64,000 bases of DNA. Source: Xestospongia bergquistia. Taxonomy: Eukaryota; Porifera; Demospongiae; Haplosclerida; Petrosiidae. The DNA lies in NCBI GenBank assembly GCA_963965975.1, contig OZ014413.1, forward strand, positions 3,048,001 to 3,112,000. Direction: 5' to 3'. The position numbers and the translations under genes are program-made. This document shows positions 35,736 to 47,205 of the stretch, in pieces. A model generated the notes under the pieces. That model was given only the letters and a program-made list of their open reading frames with translations. It was not told the DNA's origin and searched no databases. Every line of letters begins with the position of its first letter. The first letter of the stretch is position 1.

Positions 35736-38270
35736 ATGTATTTTATAACTTTTGCTTTCTTTGTAGCAGTGTGCAGTTACAGTCTATTTTATATCTTTAG
35801 AAAAGTTAGTAAACCACAAGTATTTGGTCATGGAGAGTTATTGAGTTACGTACTTGAGAAATGCCCACATTTGCAACAGAGATATTGGCCCACATGGTGG
35901 GCTTTCAATAGACACCTAATGACATTGGTCAGACAATTCATACAATGGAGACCACATGTGAAATACAAAAGGTTTGTTTATTTCAACTTCAAAATTAACT
36001 AATAAAATAATTATTAAGGGAAATTTTCACAACTCCTGACAGTGGAGAACTTGCTTTAGATTGGTATGATACTAATAGCTGTGCTGATTCACAACTGAAA
36101 GGAGATGAACCAATTTTGTTAATATTACCAGGACACGATCGTATGTTAACTCGTCCTGATATATTTTATTATTTTTTATAAATAGCAAGTAGTGAAGAGA
36201 GTTATATTAAATGGCTTGTACATGATGGTGTATCTCAAAACTACATGCCAGTAGTGATGAACTACAGAGGTTGTGGGGATGTGCTGTTAAAGGTATTTTC
36301 AAAGGAGATTTTATAGTATTATCTTTTAAATTATATTTTTTTTGTTTCCTAGTAGACCTTTAAAAGTTATTGTGCTAATCCTGATGACATAGGTCCAGTA
36401 ATAGAACATATTCATAGTTGTTGTCCACATGTTCCAATTGTTGTAGTAGGTGTATCTTTTGGAGGGTATGTAAATATAACATCATAAATTTGTTATCATT
36501 ATGATGTATATAATACCTTCCTTTATAGTATGATATTGGTACAACATTTAGTTAAAACTCAAGAGCAGTGTGGTCTACTTGCTGCAATGACATATTCATC
36601 ACCATGGAATCTTGATAATCTTATCTCCTGTTTTGAAAAGTCATTATTAAATAATTTCATCTATGACCAAAATTTCACAATCAATACCATTAAATATATA
36701 GAAACGTAAGTGCTAGATAAACAAATTACCCATCTGAAGTCAATTATTAGTAACTAATCTATGGTCCGTTCATTGCTATAATACATGATATGATTTTGAT
36801 ATGTACAGTAAACACAACATTGTTTTTGTTTCTAATATATTTATGACAGGTCATTTAATTGAATGTCAAATTTATGACATTCTATATAACCAGTCATTAG
36901 ACAATAGTCACATTTTCCTCCATACACAATGTACTAATTGTTTCCTTTGTATGTTTGTATTGTAGTAAGAAGGAAGGGTGGGGTATTTGTTGCTTTGTCT
37001 TAATATTGAAATCTGCTATGTACTACAAGAGTTAAACTATTTGCAGATTTAAATTTAAATCATATATATATGCAAACATGCTAACTTTTGTCAGTATAAT
37101 ATTTAGGTACTTCTTTTTACTACTAATAAAAGGAAATGTACTAATTGCAACTATTGCCATTACATATTTTTTTTTTCTTCTAGTAATTTTGGATATCTTG
37201 CTGCAATTGGTAAGATTGACATTGGCGTTTGCAAAAAATTAATTGAAAAAACACGTAATGTGAGCTTCGTATATAAATTTTACTTTATAACTAATATTGC
37301 TAGAAATGATATTACTAACTAGAATGTGTTCTTTCTTTATACTGTCTGCTGATTTACATTTGAATCGTCTTACATTTAGTAATGATCAGGTATTCATACC
37401 AATACATGAATTTACCTTTTTAGTGTCTCAAGTCCACCTAGCTGACCAAACTATATAAGAGGTCTTCATTAGTTCTTATATCAACCTCAATTGCTCCTTA
37501 TATATAGGATTAGATTAGTCACGCTATTTTCTTATTACCTATTATAGAAATGACCAACAAATAATAGGCATCTTCATTCTAAAGATATCAAACCTATAGT
37601 GATATTAATCGTGTTTTTTTCTATATAGATTCATTTTTCTCATGTTCTTAAAGATGTCTTTATTCCTTATATACCTGCAATTATCGGCATCAAACTACAA
37701 CAGTCTTACCTTAATTTATAAATAGTAATGAGATATTAATATTTTACAGACTTTGTGTGTCCTTTGCTACTAGAATACCCCCAATTGCTGCCTTTACATT
37801 AACCTTTAATATTGTAGTAATTAAATAATTATTTATACACTACAAATTGATGTTATCAACAAACAAAGAACATTATATTCTATTATCATAGTGTTCCTCA
37901 GTCAGAGAGCTTGATGCTTTAGCTGCTGTAGCCTTGTTTGGATACAATACCCTAAAGGAATACTATGATGAAGCTGAAATTAATGGTAAAATTCATTTGG
38001 TAAAAATACCACTTCTCAGTGTCTCTGCTATTAATGATCCTATAGTGTCTAGAGAATGTAAGTCTTTTCATTATTATATATATACTTGTTTTATTTTGTT
38101 TAATAGCTCTGCCAGTTACTGAATTTCAAGCTAATTCAAATACAGTTTTTGTAGTACTCCAAGATGGAGGTCATGTTGGTTTCATGAAAGGATTGTTACC
38201 TATTAGACATACTTGGATAGATGAATTGGTTCAAGAATACCTAGCAGCAATAAAACTGTATCAAAAATAA
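35736..38270 (+). CDS. ABHD3-like: ABHD1/ABHD3-family hydrolase, copy 3 (intact)
   Basis: Exons 35736-35971, 36019-36140, 36186-36292, 36356-36465, 36529-36705, 37184-37259, 37892-38057, 38107-38270; exon sizes equal those of copy 1, giving 385 aa. The N-terminal anchor is MYFITFAFFVAVCSY. The nucleophile motif GVSFGG, INDP and GGHVGF are present. Differences from the other copies are NYRGCGD for NYRGRGG and VVVGVSFGG for VAVGVSFGG. The exon 6 donor is GTGAGC. The composite upstream site is degenerate here (35,620-35,633), so this copy may be expressed differently. It sits right after the hAT relic. Confidence 0.92.
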
Positions 38271-38394
38271 TCAGCCTAGAAAATATTTCTTGAATGATTT
38301 AATAATAGCATGCTTAATATAATTATTATGTAATGATAAAATATTGTATAATGTTGAAATAGACAGTTAATGTCTGAAAAACAGATATTGGAAC

Positions 38395-38625
38395 ATAGCA
38401 CATTATAACCACACCAGTGTTTAAGGTGGAGTTGATTTGCCTATGACCAATAATACTCAACCAGACCTGTGAACAAGAGTATAACCTGAACCCCACCCAA
38501 ATTATGTGCAGAGTTCATGGCTTATAGTGGCTAATTTTTCGAGCGATAAACCAACTCTTTGTGAGTTATCTGATCATAACAACAACATTTAATTTTGGTA
38601 CTAATTAGCAATTAATAATGAAGAC
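38395..38625 (+). pseudogene. Death-domain gene, 5'-exon remnant
   Basis: Homologous to 53,510-53,720. It keeps the region before the start (GAACCCCACCCAAATT), the GTTCATGGCT start context and NF.SDKPTLCELSDHN, after which it decays and passes into the standard ABHD upstream flank. Only about the first 30 codons survive. It shows that a death-domain gene once followed ABHD copy 3. Confidence 0.7.
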
Positions 38626-39205
38626 TACTTTTCTTTATAAATATTAAATTAGACTGGTTTAGTTTTATAGTAAAGCAGTATTAGGTTTACTATAGTTGAT
38701 CAAACTATTGTAATCACATGCTATGACTCTGTTTGTTAAATTAAGCATGGCTGCCTTATACATGTGACTGTGACTTAACAAATGACTGATTTCCAGTAAT
38801 TAGCTGTGATGTGTACATAAGAAGAAGCAATTAGTTAATAAAAAATATATATCAACAGATAAAAGCAATAAATAAGACCACCATCATCACAAACTCTAAT
38901 TATTCTTCAGGAAACACTGATCTTTCATAGCTGCTGTCACTCTTGTCAAGATATATATTACAATACCAACAATACACATACTACCAGTATAACTAAACTT
39001 TTCAAAAATTATTGTAATTTCCAAAAAATGTAACAATTGTATACATTATGTTTTTACGTTATTAAATTAAAATTGGTAGAGTGCTTTGTAATAAAAGACA
39101 TTACCAGCATACAAGTATAGATAAGAGCTACTTGAATGCAAAATATGGCAGTCAATATGTCTATAATTTCTAAGAAAAACTAATTTTGAGCTTTCTTAAT
39201 ACTTT

Positions 39206-39207
<2 letters not shown>

Positions 39208-39253
<46 letters not shown>
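39208..39253. repeat. (AT)n microsatellite
   Basis: About 23 AT units in the upstream flank of ABHD copy 4. An (AC)n followed by (AT)n occupies the equivalent site before copy 5 (43,973-44,005). Confidence 0.9.
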
Positions 39254-39254
<1 letters not shown>

Positions 39255-39409
39255 CATTAGTGTATAAACATGTTATAAATAAAGCACACTTATTATACCC
39301 TTATATAACACCATTACAAAGATTAGAGATACATATAATGCATATTTAAAACTATATTAATTGTTAATCAACCTTTTTCTTACCTCACTCTCTAGGATTA
39401 TGCACAACA

Positions 39410-39423
39410 GGAAGTGATGTCAC
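39410..39423 (+). promoter_or_regulatory. ETS/CRE-like composite site upstream of ABHD copy 4
   Basis: GGAAGTGATGTCAC, 116 bp before the ATG at 39,539. A further ETS-like CATCCGGT lies at about 39,442, and a TTTCCGC nearer the gene. Confidence 0.45.
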
Positions 39424-39538
39424 TGAATATATTTTATATTAACATCCGGTATGCTTCGTTTCCAGTCTTATAGTTATACACAGCTGATTAAGCAGCTAAT
39501 TATTTCCGCTTATTGACTTGTAATTAATCAAGGCCTCT

Positions 39539-41726
39539 ATGCTGTTCTTTATAACTTTTGCTTTCTTTGTAGCAGTGTGCAGTTACAGTCTATTTTATAT
39601 CTTTAGAAAAGTTAGTAAACCACAAGTATTTGGTCATGGAGTATTACTGACTTACCTACTTGAGAAATGTCCACATTTACAGCAGAGATATTGGCCCACA
39701 TGGTGGGCTTTCAATGGAAACCTAATGACAGTGGTCAGAGCATTGATACCACAGGCACCACATGTCAAATACAAAAGGTTTGTGTATTTCAATTTTTAAA
39801 TTATTGATAAAATAAATATTTAGGGAAATATTTACAACCCCTGACAATGGAGAACTTGCTTTAGATTGGTATGATACTAATAGCTGTGCTGATTCACAAT
39901 TGAAAGGAGATGAACCAATTTTGTTGATATTACCAGGATATGATTGTATGTTAACTCAACCTGATATCTCCTATTATTTATATATGTATATATATATATA
40001 TAGCAAATGTAGAAGAAAATTCTATTAAATGGCTTGTACATGATGGTGTAACTGAAAACTATTGGCCAGTAGTGATGATCTACAGAGGTCGTGGGGGTGT
40101 GCTATTAAAGGTATTTCAAAGAAAATTTTAATGGTATTGTCTTTTAAATTATGTTTTTTTCTGTTTCCTAGTAGACTTTTAAAGGTTATTGTGCTAATTC
40201 TGATGACATAGGTCCAGTAATAGAACATATTCATAGATGTTGTCCACATGTTCCAATTGTTGCAGTAGGTGTATCTTTTGGAGGGTATGTAAATATAACA
40301 TCATAAATTTGTGATGTATATAATACCTTCCTTTATAGTATAATACTGGTACAACATTTAGTTAAAACTCAAGAGCAGTGTGGTCTACTTGCTGCAATGA
40401 CATGTTCATCACTATGGAATCTTGATAATGTTCAGTCCTGCATTGAAAAGTCATTATTAAATAATTTGATCTATAACCGAAATTTCACAATCAATATCAT
40501 TAAATATATAGAAACGTAAGTGCTAGATATGCAAATTATACATCTAAAGTCAATTATTAGTAACTTGTGAATCAATCTGTGGTCATTTTCATTGCACATA
40601 ATACATGATATGATATGTACAGTAAGCACCACACTAATCTTATTACTAATATATTAATGACAAGTCATTTAGTCAGTCGATTGTCAGATTTATAATATTC
40701 TATATAACTTGTTGATTAGATAATAGTCACCTTATACTGTATGTACAATGTAGTCTGTTTCCTTTGCATGTTTGCACTGTATTAGGAAGGGATTCAAGAA
40801 AGGATAGGGCATCTGTTACTTTATCTTAATATTAAAATGTGTTGTGCACTACAAGAGTTTAAACTATTTGCAGGTTTAAATTTAAATGATAATATAGATG
40901 CAAATATACTAACTATTGCTATTACATACATTTTTTTTTCTAGTAATTGTGAACATCTTATTGCTAGTGGCAAGGTTGACATTTGTGTTTGCAAAAATAT
41001 AGTTAAACAAGTACGTAATGTAAGTTTCATGTATAAATTTTAATTTTATGACTAATATTGTTATTGCTATACTTTTTTTTGCTATATAGATTCATTTTTC
41101 TCATGGTCTTAAAGATATCATTATTCTTTATGTACCTGCAAACCTCACCCTCAAACTATGACATTCACAATTTTCAAAAAAAATAATGACATATTAAAAT
41201 TTTACAAACTTTATGTGTCCTTTACTACTAGAATACCCTATTTGCTGCCTTTACATTAACCTTTAATATTGTAGTAATTAAATAATTACTCATACACTAC
41301 TAATTGATGTTATCAACAAATAAAGAACATTATATTCTATCATCATAGTGTTCCACAGTCAGAGAGCTTGATGCTATTCTTGCTGTACCTGTTTTTGGAT
41401 ACAATAGCCTAAATGAATACTATGATGAAGTTAAACTTAATGGTAAAATTCATTTGATAAAAATACCACTTCTCAGTGTCTCTGCTATTAACGATCCTAT
41501 AGTGTCTAGAGAATGTAAGTTCATAGATTATTATATATATATACTTGTTTTATTTTGTTTAATAGCTCTACCAGTTACTGAATTTCAAGCTAATTCAAAT
41601 ACAATTTTTGCTGTACTCCAAGACGGAGGTCATGTTGGTTTCATAAATGGATTGTTACCTAGACATACTTGGATAGATGAATTGGTTCAAGAATACCTAG
41701 CAGCAATAAAACTGTATCAAAAATAG
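39539..41726 (+). CDS. ABHD3-like: ABHD1/ABHD3-family hydrolase, copy 4 (intact)
   Basis: Exons 39539-39777, 39824-39945, 40004-40110, 40175-40284, 40339-40515, 40944-41019, 41349-41514, 41566-41726; 385 aa. Exon 1 is one codon longer and exon 8 one codon shorter than in copy 1. The anchor is MLFFITFAFFVAVCSY. GVSFGG, INDP and GGHVGF are intact. The residue after the elbow is Ile instead of Met (GGIILVQ). Exon 6 encodes NCEHLIASGKVDICVCKN, unlike copies 3 and 5 (NFGxLAAxGKIDI) but almost identical to copy 7. Intron 6 is only 329 bp. Confidence 0.92.
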
Positions 41727-41876
41727 TCAGCCAAAAAAAATACTTTTTGAATGATTCAATTATAACATATTCAATAGATTATGTAATGATATAATGCTGA
41801 AATATACAGTTAATATCTGAAAAATTGATATTGGTACATGTACCATTATATGGCTTACAACTTTAATACAATCAAT

Positions 41877-42188
41877 TAGCCTCGTACACAGGCGTTCACG
41901 AAAGAAAAGAATGCCTGGTAACTACTGTTTGCGCATGCATTTAATTTCCATAGATTTCTTGGAAAATAGTATACTTTGCACAACCGACAAACTCGACTAA
42001 CCATGCTTTAAAATCGTGTAGTGAATGAAACATCATCAATGTAAACCCAACCCATTTATTTCGTAATTTAATTTAAAATGTTGTAATTATGATGTCACTA
42101 TATTGCATAAATTACAATAATTACGCACATGCACAAGCAGTAGTTACCAAGCTTTCTTTTCTTTTGCAAAAGCCTGGGTACAAGGCTA
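41877..42188. mobile_element. MITE with long inverted repeats and 10-bp target duplication
   Basis: The element starts TAGCCTCGTACACAGGC and ends in the reverse complement of TAGCCTTGTACCCAGGC. Arm similarity continues for about 60 bp (GAAAGAAAAGAA, TGGTAACTACTG). It is flanked by a perfect direct repeat TACAATCAAT (41,867-41,876 and 42,189-42,198). It has no coding capacity. Long inverted repeats with 9-11 bp duplications are typical of Mutator-like elements, so I infer a MULE-type MITE. Confidence 0.8.
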
Positions 42189-42782
42189 TACAATCAATAA
42201 GAGTATAGTCAAGTGATCAAATTGAGAGAAAGGTTCTCAATAATAAAGTATCAACTACATGAACATTGTATACAAAGTAGCTTATAGCTAATGTATGTAC
42301 ATGTAAGTGTTACAGTGACTTTCTAACCTTTTTATATAAACAATGCCTCCTGCTGTCTGCTATGATTGTTGTTAATAGTAATCAATCTCATTTGTGATCC
42401 TATAACAAACTGATAGATGATATAAAATAACACATCAATAAATAATAACATTAATAGAGACTTAGACTATAGAAGCCAATTTGTCATAGGTAATAAAAGA
42501 TTGCATTAATTTAAGTATTAGCTAGCTACCTACTTTATTACTTATTAAAACTGTTAGCAGCTGATATTTTAGTCATTAAACCACGCCCTTACATAATAAC
42601 TCTTATTATTGTATACATAATACATACATTGGTTATAATAACGTATGGCTCGCTTTAGTGTAGAACTCTACCTTGCAAATACACAACATAGCATTTGTAC
42701 AAGCAATATATAACAATTGCAATCTTCTAATCTTTTACATCTATTTTTCATTCTGGTATATCCTTCGATGGTATATATTAGC

Positions 42783-43280
42783 CATAGTGGTAGGAAAGGG
42801 GGGAGGGGGCAGGGGGGGATGAAGCCCCCCCCCCAACTTAAAGTCAGGAGGATTTGCACTCAAGACTATGTACACAGTAACCTCTTGACTTAAGTTGTTA
42901 TTGTGTTAATTTGTGTACATTAACTGTGAGACAATATGTGATATGATGAATGAGACATCCATTGGTAAAATGATGTTTTCCGAAGTTCCTAACCTAATTA
43001 GACTGTACCTAGCTGTACCAATGACTTCTGCTACAGTGGAACATACTTTTTCAACCTTACACTACTAAAAAATTACATATGAAGTACTATAACTCAAGAA
43101 CGACTAATGCTGTTACATACACATAAGGACTGTACTGATAACATAAACTTATTAGAAATAGCTTAAGAGTTTGTTTCTTTTAATGACAGATGAATTAATT
43201 TTTTTGGTCATTTTTGATGTTTAATAATATAATGCAACTAAATATAAGGTCAGCCCCCCAACTTCATTCCTAGCCCTCTG
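42783..43280. mobile_element. Non-autonomous hAT element with degenerate TSD
   Basis: The ends CATAGTGGTAGGAA and (reverse complement) CAGAGGGCTAGGAA match at 11 of 14 positions. Flanks ATATTAGC (42,775-42,782) and ATCCTAGC (43,281-43,288) are a decayed 8-bp target duplication. The inverted paralogue at 49,225-49,275 has the empty site. The interior retains coding remnants of the hAT C-terminal domain (LAVPMTSATVEHTFSTL-like) with stops. Same family as 908-1,366. Confidence 0.75.
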
Positions 43281-43429
43281 ATCCTAGCTATCACCTTTAG
43301 ACACCATATACACTGACATTAACACTCATTGCATAACCATGACACCCTCAATGCTCTCCTGACACCAATAAGTCTATTTGACACTCACTGTGTTGAATAA
43401 CATTGCATTTTTGCACATTACAGCCATGC

Positions 43430-43600
43430 CAGTTTTTAAGGTGGAGGCAATTTGCACATGATCAATAATGTTCATCCAGACCTGTTAACAATGGTACAAC
43501 CTGAGCCCACCCAAATTTTGTGCAGACTTGTGTCTAATTTTTTGAGTGATAAACTGACTCTGAGTTATGTGTGTTACAAAGTGGCAATTAATTATGATGA
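43430..43600 (+). pseudogene. Death-domain gene, 5'-exon remnant
   Basis: The start region of the death-domain gene (matches 47,105-47,245), encoding NFLSDKLTL before similarity is lost. The ATG context has been deleted (CAGACTTGTGTC for CAGAGTTCATGGCTGTGTC). Non-functional. Confidence 0.65.
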
Positions 43601-43972
43601 CCACTTTTGTGTTTATTGGGTTTACATTTATTGATCAATGTATAATGTAATCACAAGCTATAGCTATGTTTGCTGAATTCAACATGTCAACATGGCTACC
43701 TTATACACGTGAGTTACAGCAGTACACATACTATCAGTACATATAAATAAAAAGTTTTGAAATTCTTTATAATTTCTAATTAAGAATAGTCCAACAAGCA
43801 AATATATTATGTTTTACAGTTATTACGTTAAAATTGGTAGAATGCTTTGTAATAAAAGACATACCAGCATATAAAAGTATAGATAAGAACTACTTGATTG
43901 TAAAATATATGACAGTCAACATGCTTATAATTTCTAAAATTAATTTTGACATTTCTTAATGCTTTTAATTAT

Positions 43973-44005
<33 letters not shown>

Positions 44006-44154
44006 ACATTAGTGTATAAACATGTTATAAACAAAGCACACTTGTTATACCCTGACCATTACAAACATTAGATATACAATAATGCATATTTAAAACTATA
44101 TTACACAAAATAAATGTTAATCAACCTTTTCTTACCATACTCACATGCACAACA

Positions 44155-44168
44155 GGAAGTGATGTAAC
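44155..44168 (+). promoter_or_regulatory. ETS/CRE-like site, mutated, before partial ABHD exon
   Basis: GGAAGTGATGTAAC, one change from the intact form GGAAGTGATGTCAC, in the upstream flank of the truncated ABHD exon at 44,310. Confidence 0.35.
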
Positions 44169-44309
44169 GGAATATAGTTTATATTAGCATCCGCTATGAT
44201 CAGTCTTATAATATCAAACATCGTACAAAGTTAGTAAACCATAAATATTTGATTAATTAAGCAGCTAATTATTTCCTCTTATTGACTTGTAATTAATTAA
44301 GGGCTCTCT

Positions 44310-44395
44310 ATGTTGTTCTTTATAACTTTTGCTTTCTTTGTAGCAGTGTGGAGTTACAGTCTATTTTATATCTTTAGAAAAGTTAGTAAGTTTTA
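44310..44395 (+). pseudogene. ABHD exon 1 fragment (truncated)
   Basis: It has the usual ABHD upstream flank, an ATG at 44,310 and the anchor codons through KVSK, where similarity stops at about 44,395. It is followed within 145 bp by a complete ABHD exon 1 (copy 5) with a different upstream sequence. This is the leftover of a unit into which copy 5 was joined. Confidence 0.8.
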
Positions 44396-44539
44396 GTATT
44401 TTAACAACAAATAAAACCGTTATTACGTAAACGCGATTTAATTATAAACCGCACGAGCTATTCGTGGATTTTACGTATCAAAGGAAGTCATAATTATTAC
44501 AGTGACATGCCCACTTAATGACTTCTAAGGGCCTATGTC

Positions 44540-44971
44540 ATGTTCTATATAACTTCTGCTCTTCTTGTAGCAGTGTGCAGTTACAGTCTATTTTATATCT
44601 TTAGAAAAGTTAGTAAACCACAAATATTTGGTCATGGAGCATTACTGACTTACCTACTTGAGAAATGTCCACATTTGCAGCAGAGATATTGGCCCACATG
44701 GTGGGCTTTCACTGGAAACCTAATGACAGTGGTCAGAGTATTGATACAACAGACACCACATGTTAAATACAAAAGGTTTGTGTATCTCAATTTTAAATTA
44801 ACAAATAAAATAATTATTTAGGGAAATATTTACAACCCCGGACAATGGAGAACTTGCTTTAGATTGGTACAATACTAATAGCTGTGTTGATTCACAACTG
44901 AAAGGAAATGAACCAATTTTGTTAATATTACCAGGACATGATTGTATGTTAACTCATCATGATATCTTCTA

Positions 44972-45011
<40 letters not shown>

Positions 45012-46926
45012 ATAGCAAATGCAGAAGAGAGTTATATTAAATGGCTTGTACATGATGGTATAAATCAAAATTATTGGCCTGTAGTAATGAATTACAGAGG
45101 TCGTGGGGGTGTGCTATTAAAGGTATTTTCAAAGGAGATGTTATGGTATTATCATTTAAATTATATATTTTTTCTAGTAGACCTTTAAACCTTATTGTTT
45201 TAATCCTGATGACATAGGTCCAGTAATAGAACATATTCATAGTTGTTGTCCACATGTTCCAATTGTTGCAGTAGGTGTATCTTTTGGAGGGTATGTAAAT
45301 ATAACATCATAAATTTGTTATCATTATGATGTATATAAAACCTTCTTTTATAGTATAATACTGGTACAACATTTAGTTAAAACTCAAGAGCAGTGTGGTC
45401 TACTTGCTGCAATGACATATTCATCACCATGGAATCTTGATAATCTTCTTTTATGTTTTGAAAAGTCATTATTAAATAATTTGATCTATAACCAAAATTT
45501 CGCGACCAATGTCATTAAATATATGGAAACGTAAGTTCTAGATATAGAAAGTTCTATAATTATGTATTCATCTAAAGTCAATTGTTAGTAACTTGTGAAT
45601 CAATTTATGATTGTTGTCATTACATATAATACATGATATGATATGTACAGTAAACACCACACTGTTATTATTACTAATATATTAATGACAAGTCATTTAA
45701 TTGAATGTCAGATTTATGATATTGTATATAATCTGTCAATTAGACATTATCCACCTTATATTGTATGCACAGTGTAGTCTTTTTTTTTGTATGTTTGCAA
45801 TGTAGTAAGAAGGAAGGAGGGGGCATCTGTTGCTTTGTCTTAATGTTAAAATCTGCTGTATTCATTAAGAGATAAAACTATTTGCAGGTTTAAATTTAAA
45901 TGATATATGCCAGCAAAAATATTAATTTTTACCAATATTTTTAGTTTTTTTTCTTTTTCTAGTAATTTTGGAAGTCTTGCTGCAAGTGGTAAGATTGACA
46001 TTACTTTTTACAAAAATTTGATGGAAAAAACACGTAATGTAAGTTTTTCATTTATAACTACTATTGGTAGAAATGATATTACTATTTAGAATGTGTTATT
46101 CCTTTACACCTTTTTCAGACCTTCATTCTGAATTATCTTACATTTAGTAATGATCAGATATTCATACCAGTACATGAATTCATATTATCTTTTTAGTGTC
46201 TCAAGACCACTTAGCAAACCAAACTAAGACGTCTTCATTAGTTCTTATATCAACCGCAATTGCTCCTTATGTATAGGATTATATTAGTCACACTATTTTC
46301 TTATTACATATTATATAAATAGCCAGCAAATCTAGTGATAGTAATTACTTTTTTTCTATATGCATTCTTTTTTCTTATGGTACTATAGATGTTTTTATTC
46401 CTTATATGCCTGCAAATCTCCCCCTCAAACCATGACATCCGCACCTTTATAAACTATAATAAGATATTAATATGGAAAAAACTTTGAGTACCTTTTGCTC
46501 TTAAAATTTTCCAATTCCTGGCTTTACATTAACCTTTAATATTGTAATAATTAAATAATCATTCATACACTACTAATTGATGTTATCAACAAAGAACATT
46601 ATATTCCATTATCATAGTGTTCCACAGTCAGAGAGCTTGATACTATTCTTGCTGTACCTGTTTTTGGATACAATAGCCTAAAGGAATACTATGATGAAGC
46701 TGAACTTAATGGTAAAATTCATTTGGTAAAAATACCACTTCTCAGTGTCTCTGCTATTAATGATCCTATAGTGTCTAGAGAATGTAAGTCTTTTCATTAT
46801 TTTATATATATACTTTTTTTATTTTGTTTAATAGCTCTGCCAGTTACTGAATTTCAAGCTAATTCAAATACTATTTTTGTAGTACTTCAAGATGGAGGTC
46901 ATGTTGGTTTCATCGTTACCTATTAG
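44540..46926 (+). CDS. ABHD3-like: ABHD1/ABHD3-family hydrolase, copy 5 (C-terminally truncated)
   Basis: Exons 44540-44775, 44822-44943, 45016-45122, 45181-45290, 45354-45530, 45963-46038, 46618-46783, 46835-46926. The first seven match copy 1 in size. GVSFGG, INDP and GGHVGF are all present. In exon 8 an 8-nt deletion just after GGHVGFI shifts the frame, giving VTY and a stop at 46,924-46,926. The protein is thus 361 aa, lacking the last ~25 residues that in the other copies form the C-terminal helix (IDELVQEYLAAIKL). The old frame stays readable to 46,989. It is either a shortened enzyme or a young pseudogene. Its upstream sequence matches copy 1. Confidence 0.8.
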
Positions 46927-47205
46927 ATATACTTGGATTGATGAATTGGTTCAAGAATACCTAGCAGCAATAAAACTGTATCAAAAATAATCAACCTAGA
47001 AAAATCTTTTTGAATCATTCAAATATAACATATTTAACAGATTACATAATGATTACAGTAATGAATAATGTTGACATTTGAACATAGCACATTATAGCCA
47101 CGCAGGTGTTGAAGGTGGAGTCAATTTGCACATGCTCAATAATATTCATCTTGATCTGTGAATAATAGTACAACCTGAACCCCACCCAAATTCTGTGCAG
47201 AGTTC

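Larger units (their letters stand above)
42290..43720 (+). other. Remnant of a death-domain/LRR gene 3' flank and next unit
   Basis: This is the direct-orientation counterpart of the inverted segment 48,776-49,720. It runs from the 3' flank of the death-domain gene (GTAAGTGTTACAGTGACTTT, also at 61,345) through a TTAAACCACGCCC block to a second death-domain 5' fragment. The hAT element at 42,783 interrupts it. The body of the gene itself is absent here. Confidence 0.65.
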
